From DASSBR01 sp035708085 (GTDB lineage: Bacteria; Pseudomonadota; Gammaproteobacteria; Natronospirales; DASSBR01), in assembly GCA_035708085.1 (NCBI GenBank), contig DASSTE010000091.1:1-32232 (forward strand): a DNA stretch of 32,232 nt, written 5' to 3'. Positions 1 through 6,261 of this stretch are shown here, piece by piece. Every line of letters starts with the position of its first letter. The stretch's first letter is position 1. The notes under the pieces were generated by a model. It saw only the letters and a list, made by a program, of their open reading frames with translations, had not been told where the DNA came from and did no database searches. The position numbers and the translations under genes were made by a program.

Positions 1-1937
1 GGAGTAGCAGTGCGTTCCCCGCGTACGCGGGGATGAACCGGCAACGCGTTGATCGGCCAGTCGTCGCAATACGCGTTCCCCGCGTACGCGGGGATGAACC
101 GCGTGACGCGGCCGGCCCGTAGCGAAAGCCCGAGCGTTCCCCGCGTACGCGGGGATGAACCCCTGCTAACCGGCGGGGAAAAGCAGGACGGGCCGCGTTC
201 CCCGCGTACGCGGGGATGAACCGGAATTTATCAGGCTTGGCCGGTGCCGTTTCGACGCGTTCCCCGCGTACGCGGGGATGAACCGGAGTAAAGCATGAGC
301 AAATCGAATGACGGCAAGCGTTCCCCGCGTACGCGGGGATGAACCATAAGCATAGGCACTATTAATGTCGTAATAAACGCGTTCCCCGCGTACGCGGGGA
401 TGAACCGGTGGCGTTCCTTCGAAAACTTCTACGCCGATAGCGTTCCCCGCGTACGCGGGGATGAACCGTACAGGGGGCGATTGGCGGGGCGGCTTGGGCT
501 GCGTTCCCCGCGTACGCGGGGATGAACCGCGGGGCCGGATTGCCCGGCCCCTGTTTCCTTACGCGTTCCCCGCGTACGCGGGGATGAACCGATCATCAGC
601 CGGCCGTAGTCCGACCGGATGCAGCGTTCCCCGCGTACGCGGGGATGAACCGAACGCCTACGGTTCAAGCCCGCAATGGTGTAGGCGTTCCCCGCGTACG
701 CGGGGATGAACCGTCCCCGTACAGGGAAACCGTACAAGCGACTTCGCGTTCCCCGCGTACGCGGGGATGAACCGGGTGATCGACCCGAACCTGCGCCAAT
801 TCGCCACGCGTTCCCCGCGTACGCGGGGATGAACCGACCGTGGGTTGCGCGGTGACCGGGCGCAGTTCGCGTTCCCCGCGTACGCGGGGATGAACCGACT
901 GGTAGTCAGCCAGTCAATCTCCACGTCTTGCGTTACCCGCGTACGCGGGGATGAACCGGCCATCAACGACATGGGCAAGAGCCTGCTCGAGCGTTCCCCG
1001 CGTACGCGGGGATGAACCGACAGGGGTGACAGTATGGCTACGGCTATCGTGGCGTTCCCCGCGTACGCGGGGATGAACCGGACACGAAGGATTGCGTGCT
1101 CGTTGGCCTCAACGCGTTCCCCGCGTACGCGGGGATGAACCGTTGGAGCCGTACGGTGGCGCTGTTGCCCTCGTGCGTTCCCCGCGTACGCGGGGATGAA
1201 CCGCGGCAGCAGAAACAAAAGCCAAAACAAGCGCGGCGTTCCCCGCGTACGCGGGGATGAACCGGTGGCGGGTCAGCGGTTCCATGTGCCGGACGCGCGT
1301 TCCCCGCGTACGCGGGGATGAACCGTAACTACCTGGTCGGCGCGCAGCAGCATGAAGGCGTTCCCCGCGTACGCGGGGATGAACCGTAATCACCGTGACC
1401 GCCAGCGGAATCCACCACGCGTTCCCCGCGTACGCGGGGATGAACCGCGGTCGGCATAGTCGTTGGCGCGGTCAATGATGCGTTCCCCGCGTACGCGGGG
1501 ATGAACCGCATGGCTTACACCTTTAGTTTAGTGTGCTGAAGCGTTCCCCGCGTACGCGGGGATGAACCGTGATCGAAGATGCGGCAACGAAAATCTTAAA
1601 CGCGTTCCCCGCGTACGCGGGGATGAACCTCGATAACGAAGTTCGGGCTGACTGGAGTGAGCGCGTTCCCCGCGTACGCGGGGATGAACCGATCGTCCCG
1701 GCGCCGATCTCGCTCTTGAACCAGCGTTCCCCGCGTACGCGGGGATGAACCGAAAACAGCAGGCCAACAGGGTGAACGGCTGTTGCGTTCCCCGCGTACG
1801 CGGGGATGAACCGACGACTGCGTGTAGCTGCGAAACGAGTACGCGCGCGTTCCCCGCGTACGCGGGGATGAACCGATGGCCACGCCCGACGCGGTGGTCA
1901 CGATCCGCGCGTTCCCCGCGTATGCGGGGATGAACCG
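1..1937 (+). CRISPR. Type I-E-like CRISPR array, 32 repeats, trailer end at right
   Basis: There are 32 repeats of 29 nt, starting at 12 and recurring every 61 or 62 bases to 1909-1937. They enclose 31 complete spacers, 25 of 32 nt and six of 33 nt (starting 224, 530, 775, 1081, 1814, 1876). Bases 1-11 are the end of a further spacer cut by the window edge. Each repeat begins GCGTTCCCC, ends GGGGATGAACCG and contains the palindrome CCCCGCGTACGCGGGG, which can fold as a 6-bp stem with a GTAC loop. This closely resembles E. coli type I-E repeats. Only two repeats differ internally: one at 930 (C to A at 935) and the last one (C to T, GTAC to GTAT, in the loop). A degenerate last repeat marks the trailer, so the leader should lie left of the window and transcription runs rightward. 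The 29th base is G except at 162 (C), 346 (A) and 1630 (T). I saw no duplicated spacer. No cas gene is in the window. Confidence 0.98.
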
Positions 1938-1969
1938 AGAAAAACTGTACGAAAATAGGAGAATTCAGT

Positions 1970-2243
1970 ATGGAAATGAAAGAGGGTTGGGGAGACATCG
2001 TAGGCCGCCGCGTCGTCGGCGTATTTCTGCACGTTCGCGGCAGCCCGGCCAAAAGCCAGATGCTGCTGGCGTTCGATGACGGTACGAGCTTCGAGTTCCG
2101 CAGCCGCGAGAAATCGAAGTCGGCGACGGGTTGTGGTCCAGCAATATCGACCGCACTCCCGCCTAAGTGCGTGACGGCAGTTGTTCTGCTATGAAGCGCG
2201 CTTCAATATCGACGGCAACGAAGTCATCGAACGCCAGGAATGA
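1970..2243 (+). pseudogene. Decayed small gene directly behind the CRISPR array
   Basis: The gene opens with a good ribosome binding site (AGGAG at 1957-1961, 8 nt before ATG 1970). The protein starts plausibly (MEMKEGWGDIVGRRVVGVF, then a segment with FDDGTSFEF). The intact reading frame runs to TGA at 2192-2194 (74 codons), but its sense seems lost after about 2110. From 2113 a different frame reads IEVGDGLWSSNIDRTPA to a stop at 2164. A third frame reads YEARFNIDGNEVIERQE to a stop at 2241-2243. This pattern suggests a roughly 90-residue protein broken by two frameshifts. I do not recognise the family and assign no function. The alternative is a genuine 74-residue protein with an unusual tail. 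It begins only 32 nt after the last repeat, so array transcripts could read into it. Confidence 0.5.
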
Positions 2244-2282
2244 AGCACGCTTTTCATGGCTGGAGCTGGAACCGGCCAATAA

Positions 2283-2318
2283 TTGACTTGGTCTTATACG
2301 TAGTTTACTTTTGAACTA
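2283..2318 (+). promoter_or_regulatory. Predicted promoter and operator of the toxin-antitoxin pair
   Basis: A sigma-70-like promoter reads TTGACT (2283-2288), a 17-nt spacer, then TACTTT (2306-2311). A start site about seven bases beyond the -10 falls on or next to the antitoxin ATG (2318), and no Shine-Dalgarno sequence precedes that ATG, so the mRNA may be leaderless. TAGTT (2301-2305) and AACTA (2314-2318) form an inverted repeat around the -10. That is a plausible site for autorepression by the antitoxin or the toxin-antitoxin complex, as is usual for Phd-type systems. The promoter is read from sequence only. Confidence 0.5.
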
Positions 2319-2563
2319 TGATCCGGATTAACGTTCATGAAGCCAAAACTCACCTTTCGGCGTACCTGGCGCGATTGGAGGCCGGCGAGAAGATTGTGCT
2401 TTGCCGGCGCAACAAGCCGATCGCGGAGATCTGCCCGTTGCCGGCCGGCGCCCGGAAGCCGCGGCAGTTGGGGGTGGGCGGCCGGACGGCGACTCTGTGT
2501 CCGTCTTTCTTTGAACCGCTGCCCAAGCATTTGCTCGATCTGTTCGAAGGCCGCCGCGAGTGA
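2318..2563 (+). CDS. Phd/YefM-family antitoxin
   Basis: This 81-residue protein has the typical Phd/YefM N-terminus (MIRINVHEAKTHLSAYL), a helix-rich DNA-binding and dimerisation half seen at the start of prevent-host-death antitoxins. The segment GEKIVLCRRNKPIAEICPL (about residues 23-41) matches the conserved strand region of the family. The C-terminal part, ending PKHLLDLFEGRRE, would be the toxin-wrapping tail. It is expected to neutralise the downstream PIN toxin and repress the shared promoter. The stop codon overlaps the toxin start by 4 nt (GTGA at 2560-2563), which implies translational coupling. The start is fixed by homology at the N-terminus; there is no Shine-Dalgarno, consistent with leaderless translation. 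It could be called vapB by partnership, but the fold class is Phd rather than AbrB. Confidence 0.9.
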   Translation: MIRINVHEAKTHLSAYLARLEAGEKIVLCRRNKPIAEICPLPAGARKPRQLGVGGRTATLCPSFFEPLPKHLLDLFEGRRE

Positions 2564-2946
2564 GGTTGCTGCTTGATACGTGCACCTTTCTATGGGCGGT
2601 AAGTGACCCGGCGCAGCTCTCCGAAAGGGGACGGTCGCTCATCATCGATCCGGATAATGAGGTGTTCCTCAGCGTCGTATCTGCATGGGAAATTGCTCTG
2701 AAGCAGGGGCTTGGCAAACTTGAGTTGTCGGAACCGGCTGTTCGCTACGTTCCCCGATATCGAGAAGCCCTGGAAGTTGCCGAACTCGCGCTGGATGAGG
2801 CCTCGGCGCTTCAAGTAAGCCAGTTACCCACGCCTCATAATGACCCGTTCGATCGCGCGCTTGTCTGCCAGGCTATCGTTCATGGTTTGACTATCCTTAC
2901 GCCGGATGCGCAAATTGCGCGTTATCCGGTGCCTGTAACATGGTAG
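2560..2946 (+). CDS. vapC: PIN-domain ribonuclease toxin (VapC-type)
   Basis: This 128-residue PIN-domain protein has the full set of acidic metal-binding residues: Asp6 (LLLDT), Glu44 (SAWEIALK), Asp95/Asp98 (HNDPFDR) and Asp116 (LTPDAQI). VapC toxins of this class are Mg2+-dependent endoribonucleases that cut tRNA or rRNA when the antitoxin is degraded. The RNA target here cannot be read from the sequence. Translation starts at GTG 2560, overlapping the antitoxin stop by 4 nt. The pair sits 620 bases behind the trailer end of the CRISPR array. The last seven bases of the gene overlap the annotated start of the persulfide dioxygenase. The active-site residues look intact, so the toxin is probably functional. 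Confidence 0.93.
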   Translation: MRLLLDTCTFLWAVSDPAQLSERGRSLIIDPDNEVFLSVVSAWEIALKQGLGKLELSEPAVRYVPRYREALEVAELALDEASALQVSQLPTPHNDPFDRALVCQAIVHGLTILTPDAQIARYPVPVTW

Positions 2947-3644
2947 ATATGCTCTTTCGGCAACTTTTCGATACCGCCTCCAGCACGTTCACGTATCTCA
3001 TCGCCGATCGCGCGAGCGGCGAGGCGCTGATGATCGACCCGGTGCTGGAGCAGGTGGAAAACTACGACCGACTGCTGGCCGAGCTGGATCTGAAGCTGGT
3101 GGTGACGCTGGAGACGCACACGCATGCGGATCACGTCACGGCGGCGGGGCGGCTAGCCGATACGCATGGTTCGAAGATCGTCACCGGTGAACACAGCCGC
3201 GCGCAGTGCGTGCACGAGCGGTTGCGCGATGGTGAGACGCTGCGCCTCGGAGATGTGGCAGTGGATGCCATTTATACGCCCGGCCACACAGATGACTCTT
3301 ATTGCTATCGCGTGCACGACCGGGTCTTTACCGGCGACACGCTGCTGATTCGCGGCACCGGTCGTACCGACTTCCAGAACGGCGATGCATTCGCGGCCTG
3401 GGACAGTCTGTTCAACAAGCTGCTGAGGCTGCCGGACGAGACGTTCGTCTACCCGGGTCACGATTACAAGGGTTGGACGGTGAGCACGATCGGCGAGGAG
3501 CGGGCGCACAACCCGCGGTTGCAGGTCGGTTCGGCACAGGAATATGCCGATTTGATGAGCAAGCTGAACCTGCCTTCGCCGCGGCTGATCGACAAGGCCG
3601 TGCCGGCGAACCTGCGTTGTGGCCGGGCGGCCGTATCCGCCTGA
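2940..3644 (+). CDS. Persulfide dioxygenase, ETHE1-like metallo-beta-lactamase fold
   Basis: This 234-residue metallo-beta-lactamase-fold protein is the size of bacterial ETHE1 enzymes, which use O2 and a single mononuclear iron to oxidise glutathione persulfide to sulfite in sulfide detoxification. Visible motifs are HTHADH (60-65), PGHT with His116, TGD with Asp133, GRTDFQ (141-146) and YPGHDY with His174. The GRTDFQ and PGHDYKG segments are typical of persulfide dioxygenases as opposed to glyoxalase II. The call start (ATG 2940) overlaps vapC by 7 nt. ATG 2949, giving MLFRQLFD, is an equally good start and leaves a 2-nt gap. Neither has a clear Shine-Dalgarno, so translation probably depends on vapC or on an internal signal. 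No rhodanese or sulfide-sensing regulator is adjacent. Confidence 0.9.
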   Translation: MVDMLFRQLFDTASSTFTYLIADRASGEALMIDPVLEQVENYDRLLAELDLKLVVTLETHTHADHVTAAGRLADTHGSKIVTGEHSRAQCVHERLRDGETLRLGDVAVDAIYTPGHTDDSYCYRVHDRVFTGDTLLIRGTGRTDFQNGDAFAAWDSLFNKLLRLPDETFVYPGHDYKGWTVSTIGEERAHNPRLQVGSAQEYADLMSKLNLPSPRLIDKAVPANLRCGRAAVSA

Positions 3645-3653
3645 TACTGCGGC

Positions 3654-3662
3654 TGCTATGAT
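3654..3662 (+). promoter_or_regulatory. Possible extended -10 promoter for the small lipoprotein gene
   Basis: TGCTATGAT is an extended -10 box (TGn plus TATGAT) lying about 36 nt before the lipoprotein ATG, with a Shine-Dalgarno (AAGGAG) in between. No convincing -35 element is visible, which extended -10 promoters tolerate. The prediction is from sequence only. Confidence 0.35.
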
Positions 3663-3698
3663 TCGCCTTCGACCGATACCCCTGATCAAGGAGCCAAT

Positions 3699-3998
3699 AT
3701 GCCGCCGAAGATCATCGCCCCGGCGCTGATTGTGGTCGCCCTGACCGCGCTCTCGGGCTGCTCGTCCGAACCGACAACCGCCGGTGAACGGGCCGCGTGC
3801 GCGAACGGCCTCAACGCGGCGTATGACGCGCTGAATTTCGCCAGGTCGAAAGGTTTCGGCGGCACGGTCGACTACACCAAGGCGGCAGCGCTGCTGGGCG
3901 CGGCCAAAATTCAGCAGCAGTTCGATGAATACGACAACTGCGTCATCAAGGTCCGCGAAGCGCAACGCCTGATCAGCGAATCGCAACAACAACATTAA
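3699..3998 (+). CDS. Small predicted lipoprotein
   Basis: This 99-residue protein has a lipoprotein signal: a basic start (MPPK), a hydrophobic stretch and the lipobox LSGC with Cys21 as the predicted lipidated residue. The mature part is about 78 residues and mostly helical in character. It has two conserved-looking cysteines (Cys34 in ERAACANGL, and one in YDNCVIKVREA) that could form a disulfide in the periplasm. The segment YTKAAALLGAAKIQQQF followed by YDNCVIKVREAQRLI resembles small tetratricopeptide-like lipoproteins of unknown function in proteobacteria; I recognise the style but not a named family. A clear Shine-Dalgarno (AAGGAG) precedes ATG 3699. The MFS gene starts 11 nt after the stop, so the two may be co-transcribed. 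Confidence 0.75.
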   Translation: MPPKIIAPALIVVALTALSGCSSEPTTAGERAACANGLNAAYDALNFARSKGFGGTVDYTKAAALLGAAKIQQQFDEYDNCVIKVREAQRLISESQQQH

Positions 3999-4009
3999 GC
4001 CGCCGGCCG

Positions 4010-5266
4010 ATGCCGCGGCTGACTTTCAGAGACATCCACCCGACGACGCGCCGGTTGCTCGGCGCGCGCTTTGCCCGCAGTGTCGGGCAAGGCCTGCTGA
4101 TCGTCGACCTCGCCCTGTACCTCCATGCGCTCGGCTGGAGCGGCGCCGCAATCGGCGCGACGCTGAGCGGTGCCGGGTTCTTCGCCGCGTTCGGCAGCAT
4201 TGCCATCGGCATCGTCAGCGACCGGCTGCGGCGCAAGCCGTTCCTGGTTTACAACGAGGGGCTGACGCTGATCTGCGGGCTGTTGCTGCTGTTCGCACAC
4301 CAGCCGTGGGTGCTGATTATCGCCATTATTCTCGCGGGGTTCGGCCGCGGGCAGACGGGCTCCGCCGGCCCGTTCTCGCCGGCGGAACAATCGTGGCTGG
4401 CGGAGGCGGTCAGACCTGAGCGGCGCGGGCGGATTTACAGCCTGAACGCCGCGCTGGGTTTCTTCGGCATGGCGATCGGCGCGGGCATCGCGATGCTGCC
4501 GTTCGTGTGGCGCGATGCGCTTGGCCCAGCGGGGGCGTATCGGCCATTGTTCGGAATCATCGTCATTGGCGCCGGCGTCAATATCTGGCTGTTGAGCGGC
4601 GCGGCCGAGTCGGCGCGCGCGGCCAGCAAGCGCCGCCGGCGTGAGCAGACCCGGCAGGAGCGGGGCAGCCCGGTGCAACGGCGCGAAAACCGCATGCTGA
4701 TCCGGTTGGTGCAGATGAACGCGGCCAACGGCCTGGCGATCGGCCTGACCAGCCCGTTGATCAGCTATTGGTTTGCGCTGAAATTCGGCATCGGGCCGGA
4801 GGAGATTGCGCCGGTCATGGCGCTGGCTTTTGCATCTGCCGGCGGCGCATCGCTCTTCACCGGCCGCCTGATCGATTGGCTCGGCATCGTGCGCTCGGTG
4901 GTCGTGACGCGCGGCATCGGTGTGGCTATGTTCGCCGTACTGCCGTTGAGTCCGTTCTTCCTGCTGGCGGCACTGATTTACCTGGTGCGCGTGGCGTCCA
5001 GCGGCGGCTCGCTGGGGGCGCGCTGGGCGCAGGTGGTGTCGCTGGTCGGGGATGAGCGGCGCGGCCTGGCCACCAGCGCCAACGCCGCTTCATTCCAGAT
5101 TCCGCAGGCAATCGGGCCGGCGATCGCCGGCACCCTGATCGGTGCCGGCTGGTTCGCAATACCGTTCTACGCCGGTGCGGTGTTGCAGAGCGTCTATGTC
5201 GTCGCCTACGGCCGCGTGTTCGGCCGCTGGGAAAAAGAGGAAGCGGCGCGTTCTACTGAAAGTTGA
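4010..5266 (+). CDS. MFS family transporter
   Basis: This 418-residue integral membrane protein has the major facilitator layout: about six hydrophobic segments, a strongly basic cytoplasmic loop (roughly residues 203-228, rich in Arg), then about six more. The loop between helices 2 and 3 carries DRLRRKP (71-77), a recognisable MFS motif A variant. The substrate cannot be deduced; secondary transporters of this type export or import small solutes using the proton gradient. ATG 4010 follows the small lipoprotein gene by 11 nt and has no obvious Shine-Dalgarno, which suggests coupling to that gene. The 3' end overlaps the convergent DUF4382-type gene by 14 bp (5253-5266). Nothing in the context identifies a pathway. 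Confidence 0.85.
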   Translation: MPRLTFRDIHPTTRRLLGARFARSVGQGLLIVDLALYLHALGWSGAAIGATLSGAGFFAAFGSIAIGIVSDRLRRKPFLVYNEGLTLICGLLLLFAHQPWVLIIAIILAGFGRGQTGSAGPFSPAEQSWLAEAVRPERRGRIYSLNAALGFFGMAIGAGIAMLPFVWRDALGPAGAYRPLFGIIVIGAGVNIWLLSGAAESARAASKRRRREQTRQERGSPVQRRENRMLIRLVQMNAANGLAIGLTSPLISYWFALKFGIGPEEIAPVMALAFASAGGASLFTGRLIDWLGIVRSVVVTRGIGVAMFAVLPLSPFFLLAALIYLVRVASSGGSLGARWAQVVSLVGDERRGLATSANAASFQIPQAIGPAIAGTLIGAGWFAIPFYAGAVLQSVYVVAYGRVFGRWEKEEAARSTES

Positions 5267-6173
5267 CCGTCGTTGTCTCGTTGGCGGTGACCGTTACCGT
5301 CTTCGTCGTCGAGAACTTCAGCGTATCGGCCTGATCCGGCGTATCGAGCTTGGCGCAGGTCACGGCCAGCGTGTAATCGCCTGCGGCGACGAAGCCGATC
5401 GAATAATCGTAGGCGCCGGTCGTGTTGTTCAGCGTCAGCATTGCGCTGTCGAGCGGCTGTACGCCGGCCGTCGTGCTCGTATTGACGTCGCCGGGAATCG
5501 CGTTCGCACCCGAGTAGATATAAACGGCGGGACCGCAGGTGGCCTCCGCGATCGACAGTGTGCCGATGGTGAGCGTGTTGGCGACAGAGCCCTTGATCGT
5601 GCCGACCTTGACGTTGTTGACCAGGCGCAGGGCGGGCCGCAGCTTGTAGGCAGTGGTCGACGGGTCGGTGGGCGCATTGATCGACTTGCGCAGGTTGAAG
5701 TCGATGGTGAAATCGGCCGCGCCGCCGACGGGAACGGTAAAGCCGCTGACGAGCTTGAGGCCGGTCTCGGCACCGCTGGGAATGGCAAGGTCGTGGCGCG
5801 TGCCGTCGTCGAGCATGATGTACGAATCGGCGGCATCGATGTCCAGCCGGATCCATTGGTAAGCGCCCGCGGCAAGGGTGGCGCCGCTGATCAATGTCGC
5901 CGCATTGGCGCCCTGGTACTTCAGCAGGTCGATTGTTTTCGGTGAATCGAACTTGAAGGTCTTCGTGCCGTCCGGCCCGTGCACTTCGACGCCGCTGAAC
6001 GCGACAACGACGGCGGTAGCGCTGTCGAGGGGCGCATCGGTGATGCCGAGGTTCAGGGTGCCGGTTTGGGGCGTGGCAGTGTCGCCGCTGGAGCCGTTGC
6101 AGGCGGCAAGCGTGAGCGTCAGCGCCGACAATAGCGCGATCGACAGCAGCCGCGAGGCGAAGGTCTTCGTCAT
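5253..6173 (-). CDS. DUF4382-type lipoprotein
   Basis: This 306-residue exported protein starts with a lipoprotein signal whose lipobox is LAAC (Cys25), followed by a Gly/Ser-rich linker. The mature N-terminal half (GTLNLGITDAPLDSATAVVV, then FSGVEVHGPDG, and GAYQWIRLDID) matches the DUF4382 pattern of surface or periplasmic beta-sandwich proteins. The C-terminal part, roughly residues 190-306, looks like a second beta-rich domain of the carboxypeptidase-regulatory-like type (TGAYDYSIGFVAAGDYTLAVTC). The function is unknown; a cell-envelope structural or binding role is an inference. A Shine-Dalgarno (GGGAG) lies ahead of the ATG at 6173. It is on the same strand as hutH, 88 nt downstream, but has no evident metabolic link. 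Its 3' end overlaps the MFS gene by 14 bp. Confidence 0.8.
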   Translation of the reverse strand: MTKTFASRLLSIALLSALTLTLAACNGSSGDTATPQTGTLNLGITDAPLDSATAVVVAFSGVEVHGPDGTKTFKFDSPKTIDLLKYQGANAATLISGATLAAGAYQWIRLDIDAADSYIMLDDGTRHDLAIPSGAETGLKLVSGFTVPVGGAADFTIDFNLRKSINAPTDPSTTAYKLRPALRLVNNVKVGTIKGSVANTLTIGTLSIAEATCGPAVYIYSGANAIPGDVNTSTTAGVQPLDSAMLTLNNTTGAYDYSIGFVAAGDYTLAVTCAKLDTPDQADTLKFSTTKTVTVTANETTTVNFQ

Positions 6174-6261
6174 TGGATTCTCCCGTGCGTGATTGTTGCC
6201 GGGAGTGTAGCAACGGTCGTCGCTTGTCGTGCGACGCTCGTCACGCTTTTTCGGCCTTATA

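Noticed and set aside
429..2052. Long open frames on both strands across the CRISPR array with recurring VHPRVRGER, FIPAYAGNA or VPRVRGDEP
   Set aside because: They are translations of the repeat units; the periodic peptide pattern follows the 61/62-bp spacing and there is no gene.
2255..2280. GGAACCGG just upstream of the antitoxin promoter as a degenerate CRISPR repeat (CreA-like toxin-repressing RNA)
   Set aside because: Only about six of the last seven repeat bases match, there is no upstream stem or GCGTTCCCC part, and no spacer-like segment matching the toxin promoter.
3166..3661. Alternative frames within the persulfide dioxygenase gene
   Set aside because: The metallo-beta-lactamase frame carries all metal ligands; the others have no motif.
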